DNA of 64,000 nt from Auanema rhodensis (GCA_964057225.1 OZ059897.1:7750001-7814000); one strand, 5' to 3'; shown: positions 36,154-50,521, counted from the stretch's first letter. The notes: generated from the sequence alone by a model not told the origin. Translations and numbers: made by a program.

Positions 36154-39100
36154 TTATACTAAATTTATTTTACATTTTGAGAAATGAAAAGAATATTTCA
36201 CGTTACACTGAATTCGAATGCGAAGCAATGTGATGTTTACGTGAAAATTTATTTTAATTTTTGGACTTGCCAAGAACGGTTGGGCTTTTCTTGATTATTT
36301 TTTTGGGGAAGGAGGGGAGGCATGGAGACAAGGGGCTGAAATTATGTCTGTACTATATTCTAAAGAACAAAGTTTTTGGAGTTATCATTACTACAGCGAA
36401 GACAATTATCTGCTATTTTGTTGCTTTCTGGAATGAATATTCCCTCGTTCAGTTATTTATTTTCCTAGAAATCTATGCATAAGATGCAATTCTGTTTGTG
36501 ATAGTCGAGAGGAGAGAGAAAAAATTTTGATGTTGTTGTCTCGCTAGTGTTGTATTTTGATAATCGTAATCAGAATGGCTGCAAAACTAATTGGGAAATG
36601 GAGACAGTGTGTGCAGATGCGATGATTATTTGTTGTTCTCAATGGGATACGGAAGGAGGTCGAAATGCGTGCTGACACCCCGTTGTGATAAACATCAGTT
36701 GAAATCTTAGCATATACAGGATGAGGAGAAGAAGTGAGACGGACATACAGATGGCTATTGGATTGCCTTCACTGATTGATGATTATGATATACTAAAGGA
36801 GATAGCTGATATAATAGCCCCTCAGGTTATATAGATAAACCGAGAACTGTGTGGATATAATGTCTCTCATATATGCATCAAATAATTTGGATCGCGCGTT
36901 ATTTACACAATTTGTCGGCTATTTTTCGAATGTTTCTTTGCTATTATGCTACGTATGTTATATATTATCAGCTACGATATAACATATCATTAGTACCGTA
37001 GAATTAGGACATAAAATTTGCAAACGAAAAGAGTATTGGTTATTGCTCCTTCGCTCCGACGTTATTTTCATTTTTCATATATCATCCTAATAAGCAATTA
37101 TCGGCTGCTGTTTTGTTTGCTTTGAGAAGTACAAAGAGAAAATGACAAAAAAAATCTGTCGCTTAGACTTTTCGCAACTATTCCAATAATGAATTGTAAA
37201 TGAAGAAAGCTATTCATTGTCAGTTGTAACTGAAAGCGCTCAACGTATTTGTCAATCACGTCTAGATAACTCTGATGAATATTTTCATTTTGATGACGAT
37301 AGTGGTGAAAGAGATGTATATTGCTTACGGGGGATAAGGAAGAGGAAAAAACAAATGAGGTAGGGAAGATATTAGCGTTGGAGTGGCCAATGAGTGACAA
37401 AGATGGATAAGTTAGCTGTTATTGTGTTGGTTGATGGTCAAGATACTTGCCGATGACGGCTATGATTAATGAATCTTTAACCTGTATAATCACCTATTCT
37501 TTTATCACAAAATTTAAGACTAGGATCTGTAATCAACATAGGTATGGTGAGATTTTGGAAAGAAAAACCTGATTATAGTTCCAAACCTCCAGTACGTTCT
37601 GATCAAAGTACGTAACACCCCCTCAGAAATTCGCTTTCAAATTGTACTTAGTTGAGTAAAAATCAGTGAATAGTCAGGAAAACTAATTTCACCTCATTAA
37701 CAACAATGTACATTCTCTTTCGGTATCATATTGTCATAAAAGGCTTCCAACTGTGCATGATGAAACGTTATTACATGTGTATATACATGAATACCACCCA
37801 GGGTGGCGAAACTATAATCAGTTTGCGTCAAATTTAAAAAATATTAGATTCTGACCGTGTGTGACTGATGAGTCTCATCAGTCAGTGGTCAGTGTCCTAT
37901 TGCTTGTGTTCATGAAACAATAGCTAAACATTTTGTTTTCTGTCTACTGAATGAAAGAGCGATTGTTATCTGTATGAGGAAGAGGTGAAACAGTGCTGTT
38001 GTGGTTGGTTGAGTAAGTTGACCACGAATACGTGTCATTTCATCATTATATTCAATGATGAATGTGAATGTGTGGCAACAGTTACAACTGCAACACCATG
38101 TACTCAATTACATGTTGAAAACTGGGTTCCATAAATTACATCAACAAATGAAAATCAAGATTGTAATCTTTCTCGAGATCTTATAACCCATCTACCCACA
38201 ATTCGTGTATATTTCCATCTGTATATAAATAATGAGATTCACCTGATAGCATGTCTATTCAAGGTATTAATTAAAGAACTGCAGCTACGTCACTAGAGCT
38301 ATTTTAGCTCAAACAAGAAAAAAACGAATGTTTGAAAATTAAAAAACGAATACTCGAAGATGATTATGGGACATACCACTTTTCTTTATTTACTATTTTT
38401 TTAGATTAATCGTAAAAGCGTAATGTTCTAAGTGTAATTAAACTATTTGATCCCTCTAAATCAGTTGTACGATCAGATGATTAGCCAGGATCGTCCTAAC
38501 CGCTACCTCTACCTATCGAAAGATATTCGTCTTTTCTCTTATGTCTCTCATGAATATGTACTTTCTCCTGTCCCCATCTTGAGACGTTCGGTAATTTTTT
38601 TGAGTAATCGACATGGCAGGTATTGTTCATCTTCTCACTCTTTTAAGTCAAGATATCAAAAAAATGACATTGCTAATCATTTTTTATCGATAAAAACTGG
38701 TGATTAGCGGATATTCGAGCGGATATCCGTCTATACATCTTTTCTTTTTGTGCAAAAACCCTAGTTATTCGGCTTTCTTTTTGAGATTAATGTGACAAAG
38801 ATTCTTTTCTTTGAGGTTTGGTCATAATTTTCTAAGTTTTTGAAGAATAGATGAACCGGCAATAAGACTTGTATACGTTAAACGGAATATCTGAAGTCAG
38901 AACACCTTTTGAAGCCATAAATATCATCGAAACGACCTCAAGTCAATCAGGAAGAAGATAAATGTTCTTGAAATTGATCAGTTCCCCCATTTATGAAATA
39001 GGCACGAAACGATTTCAATTGAGAAAGTGGCCCCAGAGAATAAAAAGAAAAGTTCATGAGTCCCTGCTGGTTGGATTATCAGATCTGTGGATGATCTGAT

Positions 39101-40894
39101 GATAGGTTTGAATTCAGGCATATCAATGTCAGAACAAATGGAGAACATTGAAGATTTACGACAACTCCGAAGAGGATAATGCCTAAAGTGTGTTGTGTAA
39201 TCAAGGGATAAGAAATGAAAGCACATTCCATATTCAGTGGAAATAGAATGTTTAATATGGATGAAATGAAGAGAAAATGAAAGGAATCATCGATGACAAG
39301 ACAATAAGATGACACTTTTAATATTTTTCAAAACTTTTCGATTTCAATATGAAAAGGAAAGTCATTCGGAATGATAACAACTTGAAATCATTAAAATGAC
39401 ATGAATAATTAACGAAGACAAGCATGAACCAGGTGCAGATGATCAATTCGACTACTAATTTTATGAAAAATCTAATTTTGGTCACCAATCAGCCAAGGTT
39501 CTTTAGTGAGCTGAGTTAGATTACAACTCACCTTTTACCATTATTAATGACGGAATCCCAAATTTTAAATATAGCCAGTCGATGCAGTGGTGCGAAAAAA
39601 ACTATAATTGAGTTCATGATAATGATGTTTCAGATCCAAAAAAGATGGATGGAAGATGTCGTTAACGTTCAGTTCCTTATACGAAGCCGTACGATACAGA
39701 TACTACAATAGCTTGTCTGGCGATAAAAATCATTTCTCGTTTCTTCATGTTGTTACGAGCCAGGTGGTTGAGTTTGTCGTAGTTTTTGCAGAAAGAGTAA
39801 TTGCTTTTCCGTGTAAATTTCGACTAACCTGATCAGTAGCTGGTCGAATGTTTCAAGACAAATGACTGAATGAGATTCAAAGGGCAGATAATATAGTTAT
39901 TTGAGATATAGTTATATATTATACACATATATACAATGTGCATGCTATACGTAATGTTTTATTTCAAGAATTGTAGTAACTTATACTAACTTCCCTGAAA
40001 TTCAGGTTCACTATGCTATGTATATTGTTTCAAAATTCCGCAAACTGTTGAAAGATCATTACTGACTATCTTTCCGTTGATTGTATATAGCTAATTTCCG
40101 TGCGGGAACAAGCGGCATCTTTTGATCGTATATGGGACATATAAGTTGTAAGTTCAACTTGAGAAGTTGAATTGTTGTGTCATGTCTTTTTCTAATCGTT
40201 GTCGCAATCTCTTTGAATTCATTGGCCAATTAGCATAAATGTGATGAATGAACTTCGACAAGCCACATGAAATAAGAAGCTGATAGTCGTCTTCAGTCAA
40301 CTTCTCTCAGTGATTACGGTAAAAATAAATGTAAATCTTGTTCTATCTTCAGCAAGTCTGTTGACAATTTCCAAAAATGAAAATGTGCGATAATCCCTGT
40401 GAATTCCTCACCATTTCATTCACACGTGAACAATGAAATAACCGTAATCTAGGTAGTTAGGATTAGAATCAGCAATCCATCCATCTACTCCATAACTACC
40501 AACACCAACAGCATCACCAGCATCTGCCATCAATCGTCCAGCCATTTATCATGCTGAAGTTGGAATCCGAAGATTGCGCACTGCGATTGTACCTTAAATC
40601 TACCTCATTTCGATGATTCTCGCCACAAATTTCATGAAGTATACATTCGTTTCATTTTCATATGATCAATAGCTTTAGATCGACAGCGGAGATAAGCATC
40701 AGCGGGAAGCCGAGAAGCACAGATACTAGTACGGTAACTCGACCAGCGACATACAAAAACTGCTATTAATGAAGAAAAAAATTCAAAATTTTCTATGAAA
40801 AAACGAACAATTTCTGATAATATTGATTGTGATAAGAATCTTTTTAACTTTTTTGAAAAACGATATTCAAGGCAATGTAAATGATTGTGAAGAC
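36154..40894. other. Intergenic region without supported genes
   Basis: Nearly 5 kb in which no frame passes the start/acceptor/donor/phase test. It contains a perfect 11-bp-arm inverted repeat at 37862-37884 and scattered short ACGTGAA motifs near 36200 and 36238. Confidence 0.45.
37862..37884. repeat. Perfect 11-bp-arm inverted repeat
   Basis: TGACTGATGAG and its exact reverse complement flank a single T. The arm resembles part of a hammerhead ribozyme core, but the rest of that core is absent. Confidence 0.9.
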
Positions 40895-41282
40895 ATGAAT
40901 GATATGGAAATGTTTGATCGTTATAGACAGTTGGATATTCTTATGAAGTTATGTCAAAGTTTGTATGTCAATATCCTTCTCTTTGTTTTTATTGAAAAAA
41001 GTATCTTCGAAGTAAAGTATATTTAAAAGTTTTAAGAGATAATACTAATTGAGCGATTACCTTTTAGCAAAGATGTAGAAGATTTCAAGTCTTCAACAGT
41101 TTCTGGCAAGTTGGTGCTTCTTGAAATTTTACGGAAGAGTATGCTTTTCCTTTCCATTAAAGACGAAAAGATACAACATTCTTGTTATGCTGATCATTCT
41201 TTCCTCTCAAATTATTTCTTAAAAACATTACAACCTTATTAAAGTTTTTCTTTTACCTTTAATATTATCAGTGGTATTATGA
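40895..41282 (+). CDS. Candidate short gene or relic resembling part of an SNF2 helicase
   Basis: Two exons fit by phase: 40895-40962 (starts MNDMEMFDRYRQLDILMKLC, donor TT|GTATGT) and 41068-41139 (acceptor ACCTTTTAG, donor A|GTATGC). A third piece at 41272-41282 (acceptor TATTATCAG) would end the frame after MVL. The joined order, an ILMKLC-like helix followed by VSGKLVLLEILRK, resembles the start of the C-terminal helicase lobe in SNF2/RAD54-type ATPases, where an S-G-K-[LM]-x-[VL]-L signature follows a K-[LI]-C segment. No other helicase motif was found nearby, so if this is real it is a fragment or pseudogene. The evidence is weak. Confidence 0.3.
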
Positions 41283-42123
41283 TAACATATTCATGAGCTG
41301 ACCATCAGTGATCTCTCATCCTTCCATATCTCTTTCTTTCCACCCACCCGGCTGGCTCCACCCCACAACTATCGGCTAAAGAAGGTACCAGCCCATTATG
41401 CCCCGAACTAATTCACCTTTCTATTTCTTATCTATCTTTTACATCTTCCACAATTGGTTTGAAACCTCTGATTGCCTGTACTGAGAGGATGGTCAGTCGA
41501 GTCTCGCGCACACGTAGAGAACAGTACGAAGCTCAGCTAAGCTTTCGAAATTTCTATTTATTACTATATTATGTAGTGTTGTATTCATTAACTATGTTAC
41601 TGTGCCATTATATAAGTTAATAATTTAATTAATTTTTGTTTTATTAGTTTACCAATTCTTCATGAACTTAATATTGCAACATCAAGTTTTTCTAGACAGC
41701 TTTTCACTTTTATGCACATCAATCCTTTATGTCTCAAGTTTAAAAAAACCTTCGAGGCTATTTCAGACACTTTTTGTCATCATTATCTGAATAATGTCTT
41801 CTCCGTTAACAGTTCTCATTTCGAAACAACAGTACTTGTGTCATTTGGATGCATCTGATCATCAGCCCGTCTCGTCCTCGTTTTCTACTTATCTTTGACC
41901 ATATACGAATGAACGGACATACGCGACCGTTTCAACTTCTACTAGCTTCTCATTCCGGTTCGACTTATTGTTTTACAAGCGTTGATATCGTTTTTTATCC
42001 TTCATTAACTCTTTTATGGTTTTTTTTAAATTCAATCAAGTCACTTTATACCATTTGACTTTCCTCCCAGAGAATGTCAAATTCTAAGCTTTTTTTATTC
42101 TTCCAACACTTATCTCCAAAAGT

Positions 42124-43006
42124 CTACTGCTTGATAGTCGCTTGAATTTCTGTAAAACTAACCTCAGAAAATGAAGAATCTATCATTATTACTTCATCAT
42201 AGCCAACTTCATATTCAACCTTGCCAGCATGTAAGTAAACAAGATTTTCCATGTTTTGTGGATCTTCTCTTTTCATAACATAAAAAATCTGATGATGATA
42301 AGGGGGGAAGTAGTTGAAAAAGAGAAGATGGATGATGAGGATACAATCACCATTGACTGTCGCAATCCTGAAGTGAGTGTTAAGTACCGTTGATGTTTGC
42401 CGGACGTTTGTGACTAATCCATAGAGCTCTGTCTGAGATTTTCCGTTTTCGAGTTCCATATGTACTTTCCAAATAAAAATCTTACTACTTTTATTCATTT
42501 GGTCATCTTGTATGTCCATTTTTTCATGAGTATTGTTGCATTAAGACAAAAAAAGTCAAAACGTATAAAGAATCCTATTACTCATACTCATTTCTTCATA
42601 GATTCGTGTGTTGAAATAAATACTGTATGTATACTCTCATTGCAATTATTCATTTCCATTCATAATATATTCAAAAACAGTCCAGTTTTGCCTAAGGGCA
42701 ACACTATCATCATAGCTTCGTAGGTCAAACAGACAACGAACAACTATTTCTCAGATCCTTTTTTTGTATACTATTCTCGAGGTCGACAACGATGTGCTTT
42801 CATAGTATTCGTATTACCTTCATCCATTCGTATGTCTTCAGCCAGACATCCAGTCTTTCTGATCCATCTTCCTCGATCGCTTTGCAATAGAGATGAGCAT
42901 CATCATCAACTGAGAATCGGTTATTCAACATCTCAGAAGATAGTTTCCAATAGAAATTGTTCAATTTGTTTAAACAATGCAGATACAGATGCTCAAGCAT
43001 AGTCAT
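42124..43006 (-). CDS. Candidate coding exons, unrecognised
   Basis: Two good-looking segments are seen. At 42818-43006 an ATG opens exactly 63 codons ending at the donor AAG|GTAATAC, reading MTMLEHLYLHCLNKLNNFYW onward with an acidic middle. At 42124-42519 an ATG opens 131 codons to a TAG. Its parts (KIFIWKVHMELENGKSQ; KVEYEVGYDEVIMIDSSFSE) look protein-like, but a Leu/Phe/Tyr-rich stretch near the middle may be an unspliced intron. I could not join the two segments in phase. This may be one decayed gene or two. No family is assigned. Confidence 0.33.
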
Positions 43007-45680
43007 ACTATCTATGCAAATATCTCAGACAATACCAATCTCAATATCTCTTATTGTATCCATTTCTCCTGACATTTCCAGACTTCATTATCTCTTTTAG
43101 CGTCATCCTTCCAGGTTTCTTCGTTTTCTTAAGCACTTTTTTTGCTATCTCAACTCCGCCATCCACTATACTCTACTGACCTTGTCATTGGAGTACGGTA
43201 AATATGCGGTAAAAATATTCATCTGGCTGCAATTGTGATAATGTTAAAGTATGATTCAGCTTGTTTTTTATTGTAACAAACTTCTTGAGCCTGAAATATC
43301 CCAAAAAAATGCAAAACCTGAGTAGTGAATGAGTATTTTCTATAAGCAATTTAAGTGAGTAAACATTGAACATCATTTCGTTACTTGTCTACGTTCTTCC
43401 TTCCTTCAAAACAAATATCGATCTGTTAAGCCGTACGTCTAATTACTTGTTTTGATTATATTTTTTCATAAAATTCTTATCAATTGAAGATATTCTGAAT
43501 CTTATAGTTTTTCTATTTACGAATCTAGTTGCATAGATTTTGGATATCGTTTTAATATACCATTTGATGTGTAACAACAACCCTGCGACTTAAAGTCTTC
43601 AGGATTGTTGAAGCACCGTTTTTACTTCTTTTTTTCATTTCATATAAGAGAGTTTAATCATTTGTTATAAGTTAAAGATGCTTTATTCCTAACCAGTTTA
43701 TCAACATAAAAACTTCAACAACTCTTCCGAGATGCTTTCATAGCTTCGCCATATACAGACAATTATCTCTTGAGGAATTTTGTACTATGAGAATGTCTAC
43801 AAGCTTTTCTCTAGCTGAAAGTGAAATAGAGGAAGTAGTTGATGGCATTCCTGTTGCTTTGCCCATCCTTTCGATTTCTATTCCTGTCATTCGGTTTCTT
43901 CTCCAGCGCATTGAGGAGGATCATCATTCAAGCTGGATATATCGTTGAAGTTATTGCTTGACCAAAAAAAAACTCCGACACCCTATTGCCAGCAAAACAT
44001 AACCTGTCTATCTCGGTGCCGGCCTTCCTGATCGTCATCAATGAGTATATTAGCACATCTAATCATATGTTCACTTCTTCTATAGTATTTCTGTTTTAGT
44101 TTTAGTATTTTCATGTTGTTTTCTTGTTTTTCTAAATTTTTCTTGTTGTATTTCATTTCAGTCTATGTTCTGCTTCCTCTAAGTACATTTACTTTACTTC
44201 CTTACTATATGTACTGAAAATAGTTGTAAGCAGCTCTCTAGCATCTAACTAAACAGCCAAAAAGAGAGAAAAAACAGATGAGAAATGAAAACAAAATTTA
44301 CATCTGCTATACACTTTGAACATTAATTTCCATTTGTGTAATTTAATCCGACCTGATTTAACTGCTATTTTCGACACCTTTTTTTGGGCCAAAAAAATGA
44401 GACCCAGATTCTGCAAGTTAATTTTCTGGATTCATATTCAGCAAGTCCTTGACAAAATCAGTTGGTCTAAGCGTAAAGTTTATGTTCAAAATTGGCTGTC
44501 AAGAATGACAGAAGACAGTCAGAAGGCGACCAATAAACTGTTTCAAGGGCACTATAAATAAAATTGCGGAGAAGAAAAAGTTATGTCGACTTAGCAGCTA
44601 AGAACAAAAAAATATTATAAGAAACATAAAAGAAATTAATGATAATTAAATGTTTAACATAAAACGTTAATTCATAGTTGTTTATGAAAACGTTAAAGAA
44701 ACGAGTGAGAACCAAATGCAACCGTGCTCAATGTGCGCAATAGGTGTAAATGAACCTGAAAATACACGTGTGGTACGTGAGGAATATTGAAGCTTGTAAA
44801 CTGCTACTTATGCAAATGAGCTAAATGTACAAAAGTGTATACATTCAATTCTCATCTATTTCATAGAATGTAGACTAAGTTATTTCAAAATGTGGAACTG
44901 TAAGGAATATTTGGTTATGCAAAACTTTGAAGGTAAACTGCAAACTGAAATTTTTCCTTTTCATCAGCACCAATAACGAATTTCTAATCTATTTCTTTTA
45001 TTTCTCTCTCCAATATACGTACTATTTCATATAGTTATAGGTTTGAGATATTATAAACAAATATTAATGTATTGTCCTATTGAAAATAGCATATTCATAC
45101 TGTGTGTATGTCTATGCAAATGTTCCTAAATCCAACTATGAGGTAATCTCTTTCAATCTTTTGCTCTGCATATCTCTCACTTACTTCATACTATACCTCT
45201 TAATTCTCCTTCTCTCTCAGTAATATTGACAAGTTTCAAATAGCACATATTACGCCACTTCATGACCATAATTGATATACAAAAGACTGGCACTTAGACA
45301 GCCTATGATCATCTATTCTAACCAAATATAAAATTCTTATTTGAATTTAGATTTAGATTTTCCACTGAATTCATGGAAATCAGGTGTGACGCTCAGCATA
45401 CGGCTCACATCTACGTTTTGGACTTCATGTGTTAGTTGCTATCCTCACACTCTACGTTTTTTTAAAGTTTCTAATTGATTTTAAAAAGAACGTGATGAAT
45501 GGCTATCAGACAAGGATATCCATAGCCTTGAGGCTTCTGAAGCTAACCGACCCTGTCAATCGACAGATCATTTTCAATCCAGTGCTAAAAAGGGATAGAG
45601 AAATTACTATATCATTTTTGCCTCTTCCTGACAGTCTCTTACCATCTCACATCTCTTAACCTTGTGTACTCTATCACTCA

Positions 45681-46249
45681 TCATCTTGCTTGCTTCACCT
45701 CTTTAGGTTGAGCGTAGTATCCTAACCAGTATACAGTACCACATCCATCGAATCTGCCATATTTTGTCTTTGTGGTTATTCCGATTTTCTCTTCATTCAT
45801 CATCTGCCTGATAAGACATCTGAACGAGACGACATCACAGCAGGAAGCATTTGTACATCGTTCATCAAATCTGACGTCGTTTTCTATTTTAACCAAAGCG
45901 TATCTGACCATATCAACACCATTTCATTCGTGTATCTTCGATCTTTAATTCTGAATACTTTTCTAATAACAATACCTTTAACCCCACATCATGTTTCATT
46001 TTCAATTCCAAATCGAGTTATTCAACCAGTTCACATATGACCGATGAGAAAACGATTATAGCTTTTTCCTCCAGAACTTGCCCAACTATAATACTGCCCT
46101 ATGTTGTCACTTTTTCGAATAACTTTTCCAAATTCTATTGTTATCATACTTTTCAAGATTATAATCAAATTATTTAAATTAAAATAGTTCATGTTTCTGA
46201 TGACAAAAGTTTCTCCTAAAAAAGCATTCGTTGATCGCATGAAGGACAT
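45681..46249 (-). CDS. Candidate coding segments, unrecognised
   Basis: One segment begins with ATG at 46249 (MSFMRSTNAFLGETFVIRNM) and reaches a stop near 46031, reading IEFGKVIRKSDNIGQYYSW on the way. A second, at about 45681-45911, contains DVRFDERCTNASCCDVVSF and KYGRFDGCGTVYWLGYY. The second could leave by a GAG|GTGAAG donor to an acceptor CCCTTTTTAG at about 45580. The compositions look like real protein and include spaced cysteines, but the segments are not joined in phase and no homologue is recognised. A decayed gene is likely. Confidence 0.3.
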
Positions 46250-47576
46250 GTTCAAATCATTTTTTTCATTTTCATTGCAAAAACAACAGAAGAACTCTGT
46301 ATATTTAATAAGAAAATAACGTTTTTATTATCAAATGTAATGCTTTTCTTCTCGTTCGCTCATAAAAAATTAACTTTCTTATGATAAACTGATGGACAGA
46401 TTGAATTACGTGAATAGCCGCTGCATCTTATAATCGTGAAGGGTCATGTTTAGAGAGAAATCGAGAAGATACCTAAAGATATCCTTGAACTATATAACTT
46501 CCAACTGATCATCACACCTATCGATTTGCTTATCACGATTCGATGATTCTCTGGAATATGAAATTAATCAGAGAAACAGAGAGAGAGAAAGAGTGACAGA
46601 AAGAGAAGAAAATACGCAATTAAAATTGAATTAAAACAAACATCATAGAAGTTAATTTATTAGAAAAATCAACTATTCTATAAGTATAATCTTGAGATTC
46701 CATAACATATTGTTGTTAAATCTTAGTTTCATAACAATACCTCTTGATTCTAATGATAAGAGAGAAAACAAAAAAAAATGTCCTCCTAGCCATACCTCAA
46801 ACACCAGTTTCTTCTATCCTGATCAAAAGATGTTAAATTAACATTTTCGATTGTTAAAAATTTGTTTTCGCTCTTCTACTAACAAATTCTTCTAATTTTC
46901 CAGCCATAATTGGCACATAGGAGACGAGAAATTGTTTTTTCATTACATCGCACCTATAGCCTCTTCGGCAACGTCTTCACTAGGGAATGACCTTCTGAGT
47001 TTCTTAAAGTAATCACTGTCTCTCTCTCTTTATGCTTCACGAATTCGTACCTTTGATCATAAATTTTCGAGAATACCCTCTTAAATAATCTTTGTATATA
47101 TGTATCTTGTTATATATTTTATTATGCTGATAGTAAATTGGAAACAATTTCAATTTTTCGTCTTTTCTCATCTTCGTCTTCTTTTTCGTTTTCACAACTT
47201 CTTGAACAAAAGGTCACACGTCCTTATTTGGCCAGCGCTTGTCAGTTTATCTTTTCTATGTCTCGCTCTTCAGATTCTGATAACTCATTGTCGCTTTCAC
47301 GATGTATCAGTCTCTTAGACGGATTTCTGAGATGTTTTTTTTTATTTTCTTTTGAACTATGTTAAAGAGATTAAAATAAATTACAACTTGAACATCTATC
47401 AGCATCCGGTCTCAGTCACAAATGGAATGTATGACTAATTTCATTAAAATTTTAAACTTTTGTGGTCAAAAATGATGAAATCAGTCAATCTTCAGCTTTA
47501 CTCCTCACTTTCCGTTTCACAATTGATGATTTGATTTAGTAGACGATCAGTAGTTTCACATATAGACCCACATTAC

Positions 47577-47644
47577 CTGCTGGTTCCTGTTGGTGTCGGT
47601 TGACCTCTAGCATCCACCGTCCAATATTTGACATCGAAACTCAT
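47577..47644 (-). other. Possible short first exon
   Basis: An ATG at 47644 opens 22 codons plus two bases (MSFDVKYWTVDARGQPTPTG and on) and ends in the donor AG|GTAATG. About 50 nt upstream on the same strand is another strong donor, ACG|GTAAGT. The alternatives cannot be resolved and no downstream exon is identified. Confidence 0.22.
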
Positions 47645-49818
47645 AAATCGTATATCAGTTCATAATCAGTTAGTCTTGACACTTACCGTTGCCATCGTTA
47701 GCTGTATTACTTCATTTGCCGTTTGCCAGAATAAAAAAAACTTCTGATCAAGTGATCAAAGCACTGACACTTGACGTTGAATGATCTTGACAGCGTCAAC
47801 ACAATTTTATCTAAATTAACTTATAAGTCTTAGTTATGGCATAGACGTTTTTATTTCCAATTGCACAAATTCGTCACCTTTTTCTTCCGAAACATAAGTA
47901 TCTTTTTCTGGCGTCAGATGCTTATCACACTAACACGTACACGTCCTCAAAGCTTTCAGAACAAGTTTTCAATTTAATAGGTTCACAAGAAAGAATGCCC
48001 TGAGGACGTTAGCCATTTCAACAATGTTAAGTCGAGAAACCTCCCCTTCGTTACTATCCGTCTTTTCTGATTGTTCTGAATATTCTGAGTATTCTGTCAT
48101 GTAGTCACTCGTCTGCCATCATGTGCCTCATCCGATGTCATAATCGTTGTAATCACAACATGACATTCAGCTGATTATCTATTTGGATATTTCCACTATT
48201 TGGCATAGTTATGATCATCTAATTAGCATGACAATCAGATAAAACACGAGGACGACACATTGTAGGTGGAAGATCACATCGTGCTTACTGACCATCATTT
48301 GGCATGCCAAAAGGTTATCTCTAAGATCTGCTAGTTGACGTAATTGTGGTAAACGATACCAGTAGATCCATCCGTTTTTGCCTTCAAAAATTTGTTCGAA
48401 AATCTAATTTTGTTCTATTTATTTTATTTATATATGTCAATATTTTTTTAATTGTTAATATTGGGTTTTATGCCTTGTCCATGTACCGGTTTTTGCTGTC
48501 CTCAGAATTATGCTACTTCCGAATATTTCACGATTATGATCCCTTTTTGCATGTTGAAGTCGATCATATCGTTTAAAGTGCTTTTAGTACAATCATTAAT
48601 GGTCATTTGGCTTAATCGAATTAATGTTCAGACTATACAAGACATAATTCTCAGTTTTAAACATATCAATACACCCATCCTCTTGTAATAATATACTATT
48701 ATATTCTTTAATTATATTCTTAATAACATAGATTATATAATCATTGTAAGCTTTAGTTAGACGATTTTATTGATTATTAGATTATCTAATTTCTTTTTTA
48801 TCTCTGATTACATAGATGATAGCTGATGCGATGCAGGCTTACAGATTTCGTGAGTCATATCATTCAGAAGTTCATTCATCTGTTTTAATTCCATTTTTTT
48901 CTAATTTGATATTATCACTAATTTCTTTTATTGAAATCAAAATATTCAACCGTTCATTAGGCATTTAAACTTAAAAATAGTTTTTCTGCATATTTGTGAC
49001 CTTTCACGCATTTTCACGTTTAACTTCAGATCATACGTCAAACTCTTCCTTTTCTTAAAACGGATTGAAAGATATGAAGTAACTCATACATTTCTATCCT
49101 TGGACTAATGTCCTTTAAATCTGACAACTATACTTTCTAAAAACTCTTCCATCACACTTCTTCATTTATTTCAAAAGACTTTAAGGATAACTGTCAGTCT
49201 ATCCTACCGTATATCATACGATCATTTATTTTATCGTAACAGTCTTCGAGCATTTCATGACTTAAAGAGATGAATCATCTATAGTACTTCAGATTACAGC
49301 TGCATCTTCATCACTCCTTAATGTTCACTTCGAACATCTTTCTTCTCTACTTCATCCTTACGAGTTGACTTGGATTTCTCAACACTTACACCCAAAACGT
49401 CTGTATTTCGTATATATTCTCAATGTGTGGTTCATTTACTGATGGTGACTGATAGGCGTTGTCACCAACTTCGTTTTTCCAATCTTTATATCATTTTACT
49501 GGAATATAGAAACAAAAAAAAACAGTTTTATTTCCCTTTTCAATGATTTCTTAACTACTTTTACAGGTTTTCAATTTCATTACTTCTCTATTTCTTTCAA
49601 TAGCATTTGTGGAAAACATTTTGTGACTTATAGCATTTACAGTTGACTTGTGCCACACATTATTTCATGAAATCTTTCAAAACATCTGAAATTCATGAAA
49701 TATTAAATATTGCACACGATGCATATGCTTTAACTTTAAAGTTGGATGGAATGAGTTGAATACTCTGTAGGCCATATCATTTAGCCATACGCCTTCTATG
49801 TTACCCATCATGGCCTGT

Positions 49819-50037
49819 TTATTCGTGTTCACTTGGAAGAGAAAACGATTCTCGTTTCATTAAATTGAAAAAGAAAGCGAAAAGTATTCGAACAAAGCAA
49901 GAAAAAGATGGAGAGTCAGAGGGATCATCATGTGTCGTCGTGTATTTCTTCAATTGTTCTTCATGAGTAATCAATCGAACAGCCGGTAGACCACTTTTTA
50001 AGGCAATTCCGCCTAACATGGGGGCTTCGTTAGCTTT
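49819..50037 (-). other. Possible coding segment opposite the fusogen promoter
   Basis: An open frame of about 72 codons contains MLGGIALKSGLPAVRLITHE, followed by a charged stretch and then a Phe-rich tail to a stop. The first two thirds look protein-like. No convincing acceptor or donor frames it. It lies about 480 nt from the fusogen start on the opposite strand. Confidence 0.27.
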
Positions 50038-50521
50038 GGCTTATTGGCCGCTAACCAAAATTAGTCATCAGAATTTAATCTAAATTCAGTATCAATCTTA
50101 ACATGTACATGGTGATAGGTTCTAGATACTTATGGCTATAAATTGAACACCAAATTCTTGTTCATCTATAACATCTAGATCGTTACATCTTTCGTCAGTA
50201 ACAATTTTTCTGTAACGAACATCTGGGCAATTGTACTATCTTGGTTAGTATGATTTCATCAAGTGTTAATGACTAAGATATTTCATAAAAGTCTTGTATT
50301 GACTTTTCAGGTTAAATTGTCTGTAAATGTAATCTTAATTCATTCGAAGAACTGATTCTAGCTATATGTAAACATCATTCGTATCAAAATCGAATTATCT
50401 TTTCTTAAAAGTATTGTACATCCGTATCATTTCATGATTTATTTCAATTATCTCGTATTGATTCCTTGATAATCGGCTCGAAAATCTGATTTCGTATTTC
50501 ATTATGGATGTCTTTCAGGAG

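Noticed and set aside
37356-37363. TGAGGTAG, the let-7 microRNA seed
   Set aside because: The following bases do not match let-7 and no hairpin partner was seen.
37862-37884. CTGATGAG resembling a hammerhead ribozyme core
   Set aside because: The matching GAAA segment and flanking helices are absent; it is simply an 11-bp inverted repeat.
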